From Candidatus Omnitrophota bacterium (lineage in GTDB: Bacteria > Omnitrophota > Koll11 > Gygaellales > Profunditerraquicolaceae), in the NCBI GenBank assembly GCA_028712045.1, contig JAQTRA010000003.1, positions 1 to 27,685 of the forward strand: 27,685 nucleotides of DNA, written 5' to 3'. A model generated the notes under the pieces. That model did no database searches, was not told the origin of the DNA, and saw only the letters and a program-made list of their open reading frames with translations. Below, piece by piece: positions 16,674 to 23,962 of the stretch. Made by a program: the position numbers and the translations under genes. Positions within the stretch are counted from its first letter, which is position 1, and every line of letters starts with the position of its first letter.

Positions 16674-19600
16674 GCTGCTACTTGCTGAACCTGGCTCTCT
16701 TTTTCTTTATTGGGCGATAATTTTACTGAAACAATCTTAGAAACTCCTGATTGCTCCATAGTAATACCATACATAATATCCGCATTAACAATAGTTTTCT
16801 TATTATGCGTAATTACAATAAACTGTGAAGTTTTGGAAAATTCCTGCAGGACCCGGGAAAACCGGTCAACATTAGCTTCATCCAGCGCCGCATCAATTTC
16901 ATCCAGGATACAAAATGGCGAAGGCTTAACTTTAAATATCGCAAAAATCAGCGCAATCGCCGACATAGTTTTCTCTCCGCCGCTTAACAATAATACATTC
17001 TGCAGTTTCTTGCCCGGAGGCCGGCAGATAATCTCAATTCCCGACTCTAAAGGATCCTGTTCATCAAGTAAAAATAGCTGGGCATCCCCACCGTTAAAAA
17101 GCAGGCGGAAATAATTCTTAAACTCTACTTTTACTTTTTCAAATGTTTCCATAAACATCTGTTTAGTGGTGCGGTTAATTTTAAGAATCGCCTGATGCAA
17201 TGATTCTTTGGCAGTTAATAAATCTGTCTGTTGCTGGATTAAAAAATCATACCGCTGCTTTAACTCATCATACTCTTCAATAGCCACCAGATTAACCGAG
17301 CCATAGGAATCCAGCTTCTTTTTGAGTTCGTTGCTCTGGTTTAAAAGTTCCTGATAATCTAATTCCTTGCCTAACTCCAGGCAAAGGTCTAAATCAATCT
17401 TATAAGCCGAAAGCATCCTCTCTTTAATTGTCGTATAACGGTAATCCACATCTTTATCCTGCATTTTAAGGTCGTGCAGCCGGTTTTTAATCTGGTCCAG
17501 TTCTTTACGGTCGGCATCGATCTTACTCACCACGCCTACCGTGCTACTTGAAATTTCATTATACTTTACTTCGAATTCCGAAAGCGTGTTTTGCTTTTTC
17601 GTAATTTCAATTTTACTTTCTTCAATCTTTTCCTGGCACTTCGCAATCTCGGTTTTTAATATTTCCTGGCGCTGCTGGCTATCGCTGATTTGACGCTCGA
17701 GATTATCCAGGCTGGCTTGATCCTGCGCATAAGTCTCATCTAATATTTTTAAAGTTGCGGCATCAGAAGTAAAACGCTTATTTAAGGCCTCAATCTCGGT
17801 TTTAGTCTGAGTAAGCAACACTAAAACCTCTTCCCGTGATTTACTGTTTAAAGCAATCGCGTCTTCCTCTTGCACAATTGAATCCTGCCTTTGCCTTTCC
17901 TCATTATTTAAGTTAGAAACTTTAAGCTGGGCATCAATTAAATTTTGCTCAATTATCGAAACTTCACGCTGTAAATCAGATAACTCCATCACAATCACGT
18001 CTTCCTCTTCTTTGATTTTATTAAACTGCTCCTGGATCGTCGCCTGGCTGGATTCTTTGTTGGCTAAAGTAATCTGGTGATTATGCAGCTCTTCTTCTAA
18101 ATTTACGGACATTTTGCTTAGCTCTGAAATACAGGTTTCGCGCACTACTTTAATATTCCTTAATTCGCCTAAATTCTCTTCCAGCTTTAAAATCTTTTCA
18201 TCAATTCTCTGAGTATCCAACTCTATCGGTTTAGCTTCTCCGCTGATCTTAAAAGCTGCCTGCCCAAAATTTGCGCTATCCTGGTCATTTAAAACTCCCT
18301 GATTTTGGATTTTTACGACTAGGCCGGTTAAATTATCCTGGGGCAATTTATCTAAGTAAATTGTCGCATTTAATGATTCACCGATATCATCATATTTATT
18401 TCTTAATTTCTCCAAAAACTCTTTATGCGAAACTAAAGTAAGTTTTTCATTCTCCAGGTCAGTGATCCGTTTATTAATATCCGCTAAGTTTAACCCCTCT
18501 TGCTGAAGGCTGGTCTTGACATCGGAAATTTTCTGCTTAAAATCCTCTAAAATCTGACGGGTAACCTCTAACTCCTGATTAATCTTTTTCAAACTCTCCT
18601 CAATAATTGCTCTTTCTTCAAAAGCCTTAGCTTTTTCAATCTCTAACCTTTTCCGGCGGGCCAGGAAAACCTGGTGCTTAGAATTAAAATCTCCGATTTC
18701 ATTATTAGTACTGGAGATCCTGGTTTCTAAATCTAGGATTATCTTTTTGCTCTCTGAGATAGCCTCTAAAGACGCTTTAATTGCTGCGCTGAGCTGGTCA
18801 ATTTCCCCTTCCTTCTGCGTTAAAATAGACTGTTTGGCTTCGATATTTGCTTTAAGATTATTATATTCATCGCGGATTTTTTGCAGTTTTTCCTGGTCCT
18901 GAACTAACTTAAGCTTGGCCTGCTGGATCTGGCCGTCTAAAACCGCGGTATTTTCTACGATCTCATTAATGCGCTGCTGATTAAAACTGATATGCTCATT
19001 ATTTCTGACTAAGCTATTCTCTAAACCAAGCATTTCCCCCCGTAAACTCATCATCACTTCTTCCAGGGACTTCAACTCCGATTGCCGATTCGCAATTTTA
19101 GCTTCTTGTTCGGTGAGGACAGCAATTAACTTAAGCTCATCTTTTTCTAAATCCCCTAGCTGGTTGATAATCTCATCTTTTTGCTTAAGCAAATTAATTT
19201 TATCAAAAGTGGCTAAATCAATTTCTTTTAATTTTAACTCTTCAAAAACTTCTTTATACCGGCGCGCTTTATTCGCCTGCCGCTCCAGAGAACCGATCTG
19301 GCGCTTGACTTCGATAACAATATCATTTACGCGTAGGAGGTTTTGCTCGGTCTCCTCAAGCTTACGCATGGTTTCTCTTTTCTGAGCTTTATATTTAGTG
19401 ATCCCGGATGCCTCATCAAACACCACTCTACGGTCATCGGGGCGAGAACTTAAAACTAAATCAATTTTTCCCTGAGCAACAATCGAATAGCTCTCCGCGC
19501 CGATGCCTGTGCCTAATAACAGATCTAAAATATCCTTAAGCCGCACTGTGGCTTTATTCAGCATATACTCACTTTCGCCGCTGCGAAAAAGCCTGCGCGT

Positions 19601-19900
19601 AATCAACACTTCTGAATTATCAACATTAAAAAAACGGTTGGTATTATCAAAAGCAAGGCTTACTTCGGCCATACTCAAAGGTTCTTTATTATCCGTACCA
19701 TTAAAAATAATATCCAGCATCTCTGAACCACGCAATGATTTCGCGGATTGCTCGCCTAAAACCCAGCGGATAGAATCAAAAATATTGGATTTACCGCAAC
19801 CGTTTGGCCCGACCACCGCGGTAATCCCCGGCTCAAAATTCAACGTGGTTTTATCGCAAAACGATTTAAAACCAATCAGCTCTAATCTTTTAAAGTACAT
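16670..19900 (-). CDS. smc: Chromosome segregation ATPase SMC, short hinge
   Basis: SMC dimers with ScpA and ScpB organise and separate chromosomes. The ATPase head is complete: Walker A GPNGCGKSN (31-39), the Q-loop region VAQGKID, signature LLSGGEKT (971-978) and Walker B FCILDEIDAALDEAN (996-1010). Two long coiled-coil arms cover about 175-500 and 565-905. The protein has 1,076 residues, about 100 fewer than usual. The loss falls in the hinge: only about 60 non-coil residues (505-565) replace the usual globular domain of well over 100. Start is supported by AAGGAGG. Directly upstream lies the two-hairpin leader element. The gene probably shares a promoter with the small helix-turn-helix gene before it. 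Confidence 0.96.
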   Translation of the reverse strand: MYFKRLELIGFKSFCDKTTLNFEPGITAVVGPNGCGKSNIFDSIRWVLGEQSAKSLRGSEMLDIIFNGTDNKEPLSMAEVSLAFDNTNRFFNVDNSEVLITRRLFRSGESEYMLNKATVRLKDILDLLLGTGIGAESYSIVAQGKIDLVLSSRPDDRRVVFDEASGITKYKAQKRETMRKLEETEQNLLRVNDIVIEVKRQIGSLERQANKARRYKEVFEELKLKEIDLATFDKINLLKQKDEIINQLGDLEKDELKLIAVLTEQEAKIANRQSELKSLEEVMMSLRGEMLGLENSLVRNNEHISFNQQRINEIVENTAVLDGQIQQAKLKLVQDQEKLQKIRDEYNNLKANIEAKQSILTQKEGEIDQLSAAIKASLEAISESKKIILDLETRISSTNNEIGDFNSKHQVFLARRKRLEIEKAKAFEERAIIEESLKKINQELEVTRQILEDFKQKISDVKTSLQQEGLNLADINKRITDLENEKLTLVSHKEFLEKLRNKYDDIGESLNATIYLDKLPQDNLTGLVVKIQNQGVLNDQDSANFGQAAFKISGEAKPIELDTQRIDEKILKLEENLGELRNIKVVRETCISELSKMSVNLEEELHNHQITLANKESSQATIQEQFNKIKEEEDVIVMELSDLQREVSIIEQNLIDAQLKVSNLNNEERQRQDSIVQEEDAIALNSKSREEVLVLLTQTKTEIEALNKRFTSDAATLKILDETYAQDQASLDNLERQISDSQQRQEILKTEIAKCQEKIEESKIEITKKQNTLSEFEVKYNEISSSTVGVVSKIDADRKELDQIKNRLHDLKMQDKDVDYRYTTIKERMLSAYKIDLDLCLELGKELDYQELLNQSNELKKKLDSYGSVNLVAIEEYDELKQRYDFLIQQQTDLLTAKESLHQAILKINRTTKQMFMETFEKVKVEFKNYFRLLFNGGDAQLFLLDEQDPLESGIEIICRPPGKKLQNVLLLSGGEKTMSAIALIFAIFKVKPSPFCILDEIDAALDEANVDRFSRVLQEFSKTSQFIVITHNKKTIVNADIMYGITMEQSGVSKIVSVKLSPNKEKESQVQQVAA

Positions 19901-19908
19901 GTTTTAAT

Positions 19909-19962
19909 CCTCCTTGCCCAAAAGGGCACACCCGCGCAATTCAAATAAACGCGGAGTGTTTT
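19909..19962 (-). promoter_or_regulatory. Two-hairpin leader element, copy 2 (before smc)
   Basis: Same layout as at 7985-8038. Hairpin 1 pairs ACAC-CCGCG(U) with (G)CGCGG-GTGT around one bulge (19928-19959). Hairpin 2 is TGCCC-TTTT-GGGCA (19915-19928), followed at once by AAGGAGG of smc. The 5' arm of hairpin 1 encodes the last residues of the upstream helix-turn-helix protein, and that gene's TGA stop lies in the hairpin 1 loop, so ribosomes finishing there would open the structure. Confidence 0.6.
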
Positions 19963-20138
19963 TGTGGCTGCGCCTGGTTATCTAACCAGGCATCAATTTT
20001 ATCTTTTTTAAAACGCCATTGCCCCACTAATTTTAAAGCGGGTATTTTATTATGCTTCAACCAATCATAAATAGTCCGGCGGGTAACTTTTAAATAATCC
20101 GCCAAATCTTCGATCGTCATTAAATTATTGCTAACCAT
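19941..20138 (-). CDS. Small excisionase-family helix-turn-helix protein
   Basis: A 65-residue protein that is almost only a MerR/excisionase-like winged helix: LMTIEDLADYLKVTRRTIYDWLKHNKIPALKLVG-type pattern, then QWRFKKDKIDAWLDN. Such proteins bind DNA as regulators or recombination directionality factors; with no integrase nearby, a regulator is more likely. A consensus promoter ends six bases before its ATG, so the mRNA seems leaderless. Its last six residues (KHSAFI) are encoded by the repeated hairpin element, which suggests that its natural end was changed when the element arrived. It probably heads the smc transcript. Confidence 0.85.
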   Translation of the reverse strand: MVSNNLMTIEDLADYLKVTRRTIYDWLKHNKIPALKLVGQWRFKKDKIDAWLDNQAQPQKHSAFI

Positions 20139-20144
20139 GCCAGC

Positions 20145-20173
20145 ATTATAAATAAAATATTAAATCTTGTCAA
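20145..20173 (-). promoter_or_regulatory. Consensus promoter of the helix-turn-helix-smc unit
   Basis: Minus strand TTGACA (20173-20168), 17-base spacer, TATAAT (20150-20145): all 12 positions match the sigma70 consensus. Only six bases separate the -10 box from the ATG at 20138, so the expected start of RNA falls on the A of the start codon. Confidence 0.82.
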
Positions 20174-20253
20174 TGAGAATCTTTACATTCTTTAACATAT
20201 GTATGGTATCAGCTACTATCTAGCCCATATTGATGCAGAAGTATGAATAATTA

Positions 20254-20322
20254 AATAATTGGGGTCGGATCTATTTTTCCGTAATTTAAAACGATAGAAA
20301 AATAGATCCGACCCCAATTATT
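20254..20322. repeat. Perfect 26-bp inverted repeat after etfA (REP-type, possible terminator)
   Basis: Arms 20254-20279 and 20297-20322 are exact inverted copies (AATAATTGGGGTCGGATC... against its complement) around a 17-base loop. The arm overlaps the first two-thirds of the etfA stop codon. The motif AAAAATAG-(10 bases)-AATTA recurs near the ftsA stop at 25822-25845. It could end etfA transcription, although the following sequence is AT-rich rather than a clean T-run. The arms look like a mobile palindrome rather than an ordinary terminator. Confidence 0.75.
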
Positions 20323-21523
20323 ATTTTCTTAAGGCTTCTTTAAAGGCTTTAGTTAACGCGGGAACTAACTGAAAAAGATCTCCGACTATGCCATAGGTGG
20401 CAATCTTAAAAATAGGAGCTTCGGGGTCTTTATTAATGGCAATAATAATCTTCGAAGATTGCATACCCACAAGATGCTGGATCTGGCCGCTTATCCCGCA
20501 GGCAATATAAATCTTCGGGCCCACGGTCCTGCCGGTCTGGCCAACCTGATGTGAATAAGGCATCCAACCGCTATCTACTGCCGCGCGGCTTGAGCCCACT
20601 GCCGCATCTAAAACATGCGCTAAATCTTCTAATAATTTAAAATTTTCCGCACTCCCCATCCCGCGGCCGCCAGAAACAATAATATCCGCTTCTGACAAAT
20701 TCACTGTCGACTCAATTTCTTCAACAATATCTAAAAGCTTAGTCCGCGAAACATATAACGCGCTGGCAAAACTCTCTTTAATAATCTTTCCTTTACGTTT
20801 TTTATCCGCAGGCATCGGGGCAAATACTTTATGCCGGACAGTAGCCATCTGCGGCCGGTAATTCGGAGAAATAATTGTGGCCATGATATTGCCGCCAAAA
20901 GCCGGGCGGGTTTGTAACAATATCTTTTTATCCGGGTCAATATCCAGTCCGGTACAATCCGCAGTTAAGCCTGCCTTAATATTAATGGCTACGCGCGAAA
21001 TTAAAGACCGGCCGATATTGGTTGCCCCGCATAAAAGAATCTCAGGTTTATATTTTTTTACTAACTCCACTAAAATATTTGTATACGGCTCATCCTGAAA
21101 ATTCGCCAACTCCGGAGCTTGGACCAGATAAATATTATCCGCGCCGCAAAAGATCAATTCATCTAGCTGATCTTCAAGTTTATCCCCGATCAGGACTCCG
21201 CTTACCTGGCAATTTAATTTTTTAGCCAGCTCTTGAGCCTTGCCTAATAATTCATAGGAAACTGACTGAACCCGGCCATTTTTCTGCTCAATAAAAACCC
21301 AGATCCCTTTATAATCTTTTATATCCGGCAACTCACATTTCGCCGGAGTTTTTTCCAATAAAACCGCTTTAAATTTACAGGTATCTTTACAGGCACCGCA
21401 AAGGGTGCATTTATGCAAATCAATTGACGCCTTTTTATCCATCATCCGGATAGCATCAAACGGGCAAGCCTTTACGCAAAGCGTACAACCTGTACATTTC
21501 TCGATAATAATTGAAATCGACAT
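20321..21523 (-). CDS. etfA: Electron transfer flavoprotein alpha subunit with N-terminal ferredoxin domain
   Basis: The 400-residue protein begins with two 4Fe-4S motifs (Cys10, 13, 16, 20 and Cys39, 42, 45, 49), then a normal EtfA: an N-terminal Rossmann part (GIWVFIEQ..GRVQSVSYELLGKA) and the C-terminal FAD domain with VSGGRGMGSAENF, AAVGSSRAAVDSGW, QVGQTGRTVGPKIYIACGISG and INKDPEAPIF. Ferredoxin-fused EtfA is known from bifurcating complexes such as caffeyl-CoA reductase-Etf of Acetobacterium. Together with etfB two bases upstream and the acyl-CoA dehydrogenase, it may couple reduction of an enoyl-CoA by NADH to reduction of ferredoxin. Direction and substrate are inferred. Confidence 0.94.
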   Translation of the reverse strand: MSISIIIEKCTGCTLCVKACPFDAIRMMDKKASIDLHKCTLCGACKDTCKFKAVLLEKTPAKCELPDIKDYKGIWVFIEQKNGRVQSVSYELLGKAQELAKKLNCQVSGVLIGDKLEDQLDELIFCGADNIYLVQAPELANFQDEPYTNILVELVKKYKPEILLCGATNIGRSLISRVAINIKAGLTADCTGLDIDPDKKILLQTRPAFGGNIMATIISPNYRPQMATVRHKVFAPMPADKKRKGKIIKESFASALYVSRTKLLDIVEEIESTVNLSEADIIVSGGRGMGSAENFKLLEDLAHVLDAAVGSSRAAVDSGWMPYSHQVGQTGRTVGPKIYIACGISGQIQHLVGMQSSKIIIAINKDPEAPIFKIATYGIVGDLFQLVPALTKAFKEALRK

Positions 21524-21525
21524 CT

Positions 21526-22308
21526 TTAATTAACCTCGTCTTTAACTAAATCTACCAGTTGTTTAGCAACATCCGGGATTTCCCCCGTAAGCATCTGGCC
21601 GCCAACTCGATGCGCCGGAGTAAAAATTTTCACTACTTGAGTAGGTGAACCGCACAAACCAATTTGTTGCGGGTCTAAATCTAATTCCTTCTGAGTAAGC
21701 GTAGTAATCTTGGCTGATTTTGCTTTCATTAATCCTCTTAAGGAAGGAATTCTGGGCTCATTAATCTCTTTGACTACGGTTAAAAGTGCCGGAAGCGGAG
21801 TTTCAATAATTTCAAACCCTTCCTCAAGCATCCTTTCAACACGCATTATCTTATCAGTTGCCTCTTCTATTTTTTTAACATAAGTTACCTGCGGGATATT
21901 TAAATGTGTAGATATTCCCGGGCCAACCTGGGCAGTATCGCCATCGGAAGCCTGTTTACCGCAGATAATCAAATCAAATTGCCCTAATTTCTTAATTGCG
22001 CCGGCCAAAGTATAGCTGGTTGCCCAGGTATCACTTCCGGCAAAAGCCCGGTCACAAACTAAATACCCTTCATCAGCCCCCATAGAAATTGCCTCCCGCA
22101 AAGCAGCATCTGCCTGAGGAGGCCCCATGGTCACGATCATAACTTTACCGCCGAATCTTTCTTTTAAGCGGATAGCTTCTTCAATAGCATACATATCAAA
22201 AGGATTAATAATCGCCTTAACCCCTTCGCGCATCAGCGTATTAGTTTCCGGATTAATCCTTACTTCCGTAGTTTCCGGAACCTGTTTTATGCAAACGACA
22301 ATGTTCAT
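21526..22308 (-). CDS. etfB: Electron transfer flavoprotein beta subunit
   Basis: Pairs with EtfA to carry electrons between flavoenzymes. The 260-residue protein has the N-terminal MNIVVCIKQVPET, INPFDMYAIEEAIRLKE, the nucleotide-binding GKQASDGDTAQVGPG and ETPLPALLTVVKEINEPRIPSLRGLMKAK, all typical. FAGSDTWATS resembles the segment found in EtfB of bifurcating systems, but I cannot decide flavin content from sequence by eye. Its ATG overlaps the stop of the dehydrogenase gene as ATGA, and etfA begins two bases after its stop, so the three products are likely made together. Confidence 0.95.
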   Translation of the reverse strand: MNIVVCIKQVPETTEVRINPETNTLMREGVKAIINPFDMYAIEEAIRLKERFGGKVMIVTMGPPQADAALREAISMGADEGYLVCDRAFAGSDTWATSYTLAGAIKKLGQFDLIICGKQASDGDTAQVGPGISTHLNIPQVTYVKKIEEATDKIMRVERMLEEGFEIIETPLPALLTVVKEINEPRIPSLRGLMKAKSAKITTLTQKELDLDPQQIGLCGSPTQVVKIFTPAHRVGGQMLTGEIPDVAKQLVDLVKDEVN

Positions 22309-23459
22309 TGTTTAGCCATTTCCTTAATTAACTTTAAAGCAATGATATTGCGCTGAATCTGATTGGTACCTTCATAGATCTGAGTAATCTTCGCGTCACG
22401 CACGTATTTCTCAATCGGATAATCTTTCATATAACCATAACCGCCGAATAACTGCAAAGCATCAACCGAAACTTTCATCGCTACATCCGAGGCATACATC
22501 TTGGCCATGGCCGATTCCTTAGCCACGTCCTTAACTCCGGCATCAACCATTCTGGCAGTTGCATAAACTAAACCCCGCGCTGCCTCGACTTCCGTAGCCA
22601 TATCCGCCAGCATCCACTGAATCCCCTGAAAACTAGAAATTGACTTACCAAACTGCACTCTTTCCCGGACATATTTTACGGCTAATTCCAGCGCGCCCTG
22701 AGCAATACCTAATGCCTGAGCCGCCACACCCGGACGGGACATATCAAAAGTCCGCATGGTAACAATAAAACCCATTCCTTCCTTCGCTAACAAATTAGCA
22801 GCTGGGATTTTACAATCCGTAAAAATTAACTCGCGGGTACTTGAGGCACGAATTCCGAATTTGTCTTCTTTCTTACCAAAAGTAAAACCAGGTGTTCCTT
22901 TTTCGACAATAAAAGCTGAAGCGCCACGCGCGCCCTTACTTTTATCCGTCATCGCGATAACCACATAAGTTTCCGCGTCCCCGCCATTAGTAATAAAATG
23001 TTTTAAACCATTTAAAATATAGTGGTCACCTACTTTTTTAGCTACGGTTTTAATCCCCGAGGCGTCAGATCCGGCTTCGGGCTCAGTAATGGCAAAAGCT
23101 GCCACTTTCTTGCCTTTTGCTAAATCCGGCAAATATTTCTTCTTCTGTTCGTCACTTCCAAATAAAACTATCGGGAATGTCCCCAGCGCGCTGGCAGCAT
23201 AGCAAACAGCAATACCACCACAAGCCCGCGAAAACTCTTCGGTAGCCAAGCATAAATTAAAAACGCTGGTGGCAAATCCACCATACTCCTCAGGAATAAA
23301 CAGGCCAAACATATCTGACTCAGCCATAACTTTTAAAACATCCCAGGGATATTCTTCGCTAATATCATATTTAGCCGCCACCGGGCGGATCTTATCTTCG
23401 GCAATCTTATGCGCCAAATCTTTAATCATTTTTTGTTCATCAGTCAATAAATAATCCAT
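22305..23459 (-). CDS. Acyl-CoA dehydrogenase (butyryl-CoA dehydrogenase-like)
   Basis: Flavoenzyme acting on the alpha-beta bond of acyl-CoA thioesters with Etf as electron partner. The 384 residues match a short/medium-chain enzyme: N-terminal helical domain, beta domain with AFAITEPEAGSDASGIKT and the FAD-binding KHFITNGGDAETY, then RVQFGKSISSFQGIQWMLADMA and ALQLFGGYGYMKDYPIEKYVRDAKI. The catalytic base is Glu363 in QIYEGTNQIQR. Chain length or an aromatic substrate cannot be assigned. A GGAGG site and a -10/-35 promoter lie just upstream. Co-transcription with ferredoxin-etfA suggests use as an enoyl-CoA reductase in an anaerobe. Confidence 0.94.
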   Translation of the reverse strand: MDYLLTDEQKMIKDLAHKIAEDKIRPVAAKYDISEEYPWDVLKVMAESDMFGLFIPEEYGGFATSVFNLCLATEEFSRACGGIAVCYAASALGTFPIVLFGSDEQKKKYLPDLAKGKKVAAFAITEPEAGSDASGIKTVAKKVGDHYILNGLKHFITNGGDAETYVVIAMTDKSKGARGASAFIVEKGTPGFTFGKKEDKFGIRASSTRELIFTDCKIPAANLLAKEGMGFIVTMRTFDMSRPGVAAQALGIAQGALELAVKYVRERVQFGKSISSFQGIQWMLADMATEVEAARGLVYATARMVDAGVKDVAKESAMAKMYASDVAMKVSVDALQLFGGYGYMKDYPIEKYVRDAKITQIYEGTNQIQRNIIALKLIKEMAKQ

Positions 23460-23490
23460 AATTTCCTCCGGTTAAATTAACAATTGAAAA

Positions 23491-23518
23491 ATTATAACAT
23501 AAAAAGATTATTTTACAA
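23491..23518 (-). promoter_or_regulatory. Promoter of the acyl-CoA dehydrogenase-etf operon
   Basis: Minus strand TTGTAA (23518-23513), 16-base spacer, TATAAT (23496-23491). The -35 box overlaps the stop codon of the acetyltransferase gene upstream. A leader of about 25 bases with GGAGG follows, so this gene uses a normal ribosome-binding site. Confidence 0.6.
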
Positions 23519-23962
23519 TACTTTTAGCAGGGCAATCTCCTGGCAGTTGGGGAATTTGCAGCAGTTAATACACTCCGCCCAGATCTTGTGAGGAAGGTTT
23601 GCATGCTTGATGCGTTTAAAACCCATTTTTTTAAAAAATTCCGGTTTATAGGTTAAAACAAATATCTTTTTAGCTCCCAGGACAGCGGCTTCTGCTAAAC
23701 AAGTAACCACCAAATCCTGGCCAATACCTTTACCCTGCACTTTTTTAGCTACCGCCAATGATTTAATCTCCGCCAAATCATCCCAGGAGATATGCAAAGC
23801 CGCACAGCCATAAATCTTGGCTTTTTCTTCATAGACCCAGAAATCACGAATAGATTCATAAAGCTCATTAAGTGAACGCGGCAACATCACATTTTGCTTA
23901 GCAAAACAACCAATCAACTCCTGAATCTGCTTAATATCTTTTATTTTAGCTTTTCTAATCAT
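23513..23962 (-). CDS. Short ArgA-type GNAT acetyltransferase
   Basis: A 149-residue single-domain GNAT enzyme. The acetyl-CoA-binding motif A is KSLAVAKKVQGKGIGQDLV (about 68-86); LPRSLNELYESIRDFWV near the N-terminus, YKPEFFKKMGFKR, and the C-terminal LPHKIWAECINCCKFPNC with a cysteine cluster match the short N-acetylglutamate synthase-like family seen in Desulfobacterota and others. That family can perform the first step of arginine synthesis. No other arg gene is nearby, so the substrate is inferred. Its ATG overlaps the glgC stop as ATGA. Confidence 0.82.
   Translation of the reverse strand: MIRKAKIKDIKQIQELIGCFAKQNVMLPRSLNELYESIRDFWVYEEKAKIYGCAALHISWDDLAEIKSLAVAKKVQGKGIGQDLVVTCLAEAAVLGAKKIFVLTYKPEFFKKMGFKRIKHANLPHKIWAECINCCKFPNCQEIALLKVL

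Noticed and set aside
20139..20320. Attachment site or prophage remnant beside the excisionase-like gene
   Set aside because: No integrase, phage gene or direct repeat is visible, and the neighbours are core genes.
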